This document shows, in pieces, positions 62,907 to 64,000 of a DNA stretch of 64,000 nt (position 1 is the stretch's first letter; each line of letters starts with the position of its first letter). The DNA is from Ooceraea biroi. Taxonomy: Eukaryota; Arthropoda; Insecta; Hymenoptera; Formicidae. Location of the stretch: NCBI RefSeq assembly GCF_003672135.1, contig NC_039509.1:17181495-17245494 (forward strand), read 5' to 3'. The notes beneath the pieces were generated by a model. That model searched no databases. It saw only the letters and a list, made by a program, of their open reading frames with translations, and had not been told where the DNA came from. A program made the translations under genes and the position numbers.

Positions 62907-63927
62907 CTAATTAAAATGTTGCTCGTCCAATTTCTGCATTTTCTCCAAGCGTTCCCGCGCGATTTGCTCCAAACTGTTGTAAAATTCGGACCTCGCGGCA
63001 AACAGAGACTTGAAATCACGGCGATGCAGGCGGAGCAGCTCGCACACTTCCAGGGCGATAACCGATTCCGTTCTACGGCGATCCGGGTAAATCAGGCCAA
63101 TCTCGCCGAAATGATCACCGTCGTGAAAATGACAGATCTGTGAAACATATCTCGTTACTTCGCCGTAATTGCAGACAAAGCATCATGGATCCACCTTCTC
63201 TTTCTCATTTAGGTGCAGTGTTGTGTCGGTTACGTACCTCCTTTCCCGAGAATGTGATCAGCACGACGGTTCCGCTGGCTATGAAATACATGCAATCGCT
63301 TTCACTACCGGCTTTGTAAATTACATCTTCCTCGAGATATATTATCGGTTTTAATGCATCTGCAATAATAGATCATCTATTAATCTTTCAAGTTCTAGAA
63401 CGGATAATAAGTAACGATTTAAAGAAAGTTCCGCACGATGCATGTATAACAGTAACAACTGTATCATCATGTTACTATTATCAAGCTGTTAACATGAGAA
63501 ACAAGTTATTTAATAATTACTTATTAAGTCGCCAAGTATGTTGCGAGGTAAATTGTGAAGAATCGTAGTGTCTAGCAATCCTCGGCTGCTATGGAATAGA
63601 ATTTCTTGATTCAAATGATCTAGAGAAGCATTGGAAAAGCATGAAAAGAAAGTTTTAGAATCATGTATTAAAGTCGTGATAATTAACAGCTTTTAATCTT
63701 TATATTTAGTTGTATTTTATTATAATTCAGCTCACTCGACAGAGTATCGGATATAATATTTTCCTTGAAGAAACTGCCTTGGTAACGATACTCATAATAC
63801 AAGATCAATCTATCTTGTAAATATTGTGGAAACTTTTTCTGACGAATATATTTTTTTACTTTGTCTATGATCCGTTGATACTTCACCTCTGGTTCTGTCG
63901 ATGATTCCAAGAGGTGCAAAATTTTAA
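62907..63927 (-). CDS. Cyclic-nucleotide-binding (HCN/CNG-like) channel, C-terminal part
   Basis: The gene continues right of the window. Visible exons: 63927-63736, 63619-63521, 63359-63238 and 63137-62907. The first visible segment is a C-linker: YQRIIDKVKKYIRQKKFPQY then LILYYEYRYQGSFFKE, closely following HCN channels. Next are LFHSSRGLLDTTILHNLP and the cNMP-binding domain (IYLEEDVIYKAGSESDCMYF, GTVVLITFSGKE, then the phosphate-binding cassette HFGEIGLIYPDRRRTESV with FGE and the Arg that contacts the cyclic nucleotide). The protein stops ~35 residues after the cassette's C-helix (KMQKLDEQHFN), so it lacks the long tail of vertebrate HCN. It is a voltage-gated, cyclic-nucleotide-modulated cation channel relative; HCN versus an insect-specific paralogue cannot be decided without the pore. 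Confidence 0.9.
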
Positions 63928-64000
63928 CTGCAACAAGATATATATTGCACAAGTTTTAAGAAATTATTAGAATATTTCGCAAAATATATATTTTGTGATA

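Overview
The window is a gene-dense stretch of insect nuclear DNA. Genes are split by short introns (many of 60-150 bp) with GT/AG borders, spacers are AT-rich, coding exons are CpG-rich, and the proteins look holometabolous and probably hymenopteran, perhaps ant. The taxon is inferred from general character, not from a diagnostic marker. I rebuilt genes exon by exon. Each complete model listed below sums to a multiple of three and joins in phase, which is the main support for the exon borders.

Layout, left to right: the 3' end of Hrs (+); CLEC16A/ema (-); Dnmt2 (+); small Maf (-); arginyltransferase Ate1 (+) with two alternative homologous exons; an SLC17-type transporter (-); peroxisomal 2-hydroxyacyl-CoA lyase HACL1 (+); a damaged coiled-coil reading frame (-); SRP68 (+); NUBP2 (-); the unfolded-protein sensor IRE1 (+); IFT140 (-); a DUF4485 coiled-coil protein (-); hexosaminidase D (-); the SAGA deubiquitinase nonstop/USP22 (-); a yellow/major-royal-jelly family protein (-); and the 3' half of a cyclic-nucleotide-binding channel (-) that runs off the right edge.

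Most neighbours are unrelated housekeeping genes arranged head-to-head or tail-to-tail. Head-to-head spacers (CLEC16A/Dnmt2, maf-S/Ate1, SLC17/HACL1, NUBP2/IRE1) probably act as shared promoter regions. There are loose themes: endosome and mitophagy control (Hrs, CLEC16A), ER function (SRP68, IRE1) and cilium/centrosome (IFT140 beside a DUF4485 protein). There is no operon-like system, and I see no phage, CRISPR or large transposon. The two large gene-poor stretches are 53.3-56.8 kb and 58.2-62.9 kb.

The most interesting signals are: three frame-neutral, stop-free mini-introns inside one CLEC16A exon; the duplicated alternative exons of Ate1; a perfect 23-bp inverted repeat in a NUBP2 intron; a foldback element near 17.0 kb with a diverged relative at 52.8 kb; a start codon of maf-S flush against a splice donor; and a coiled-coil frame broken by small lesions next to the SRP68 promoter.
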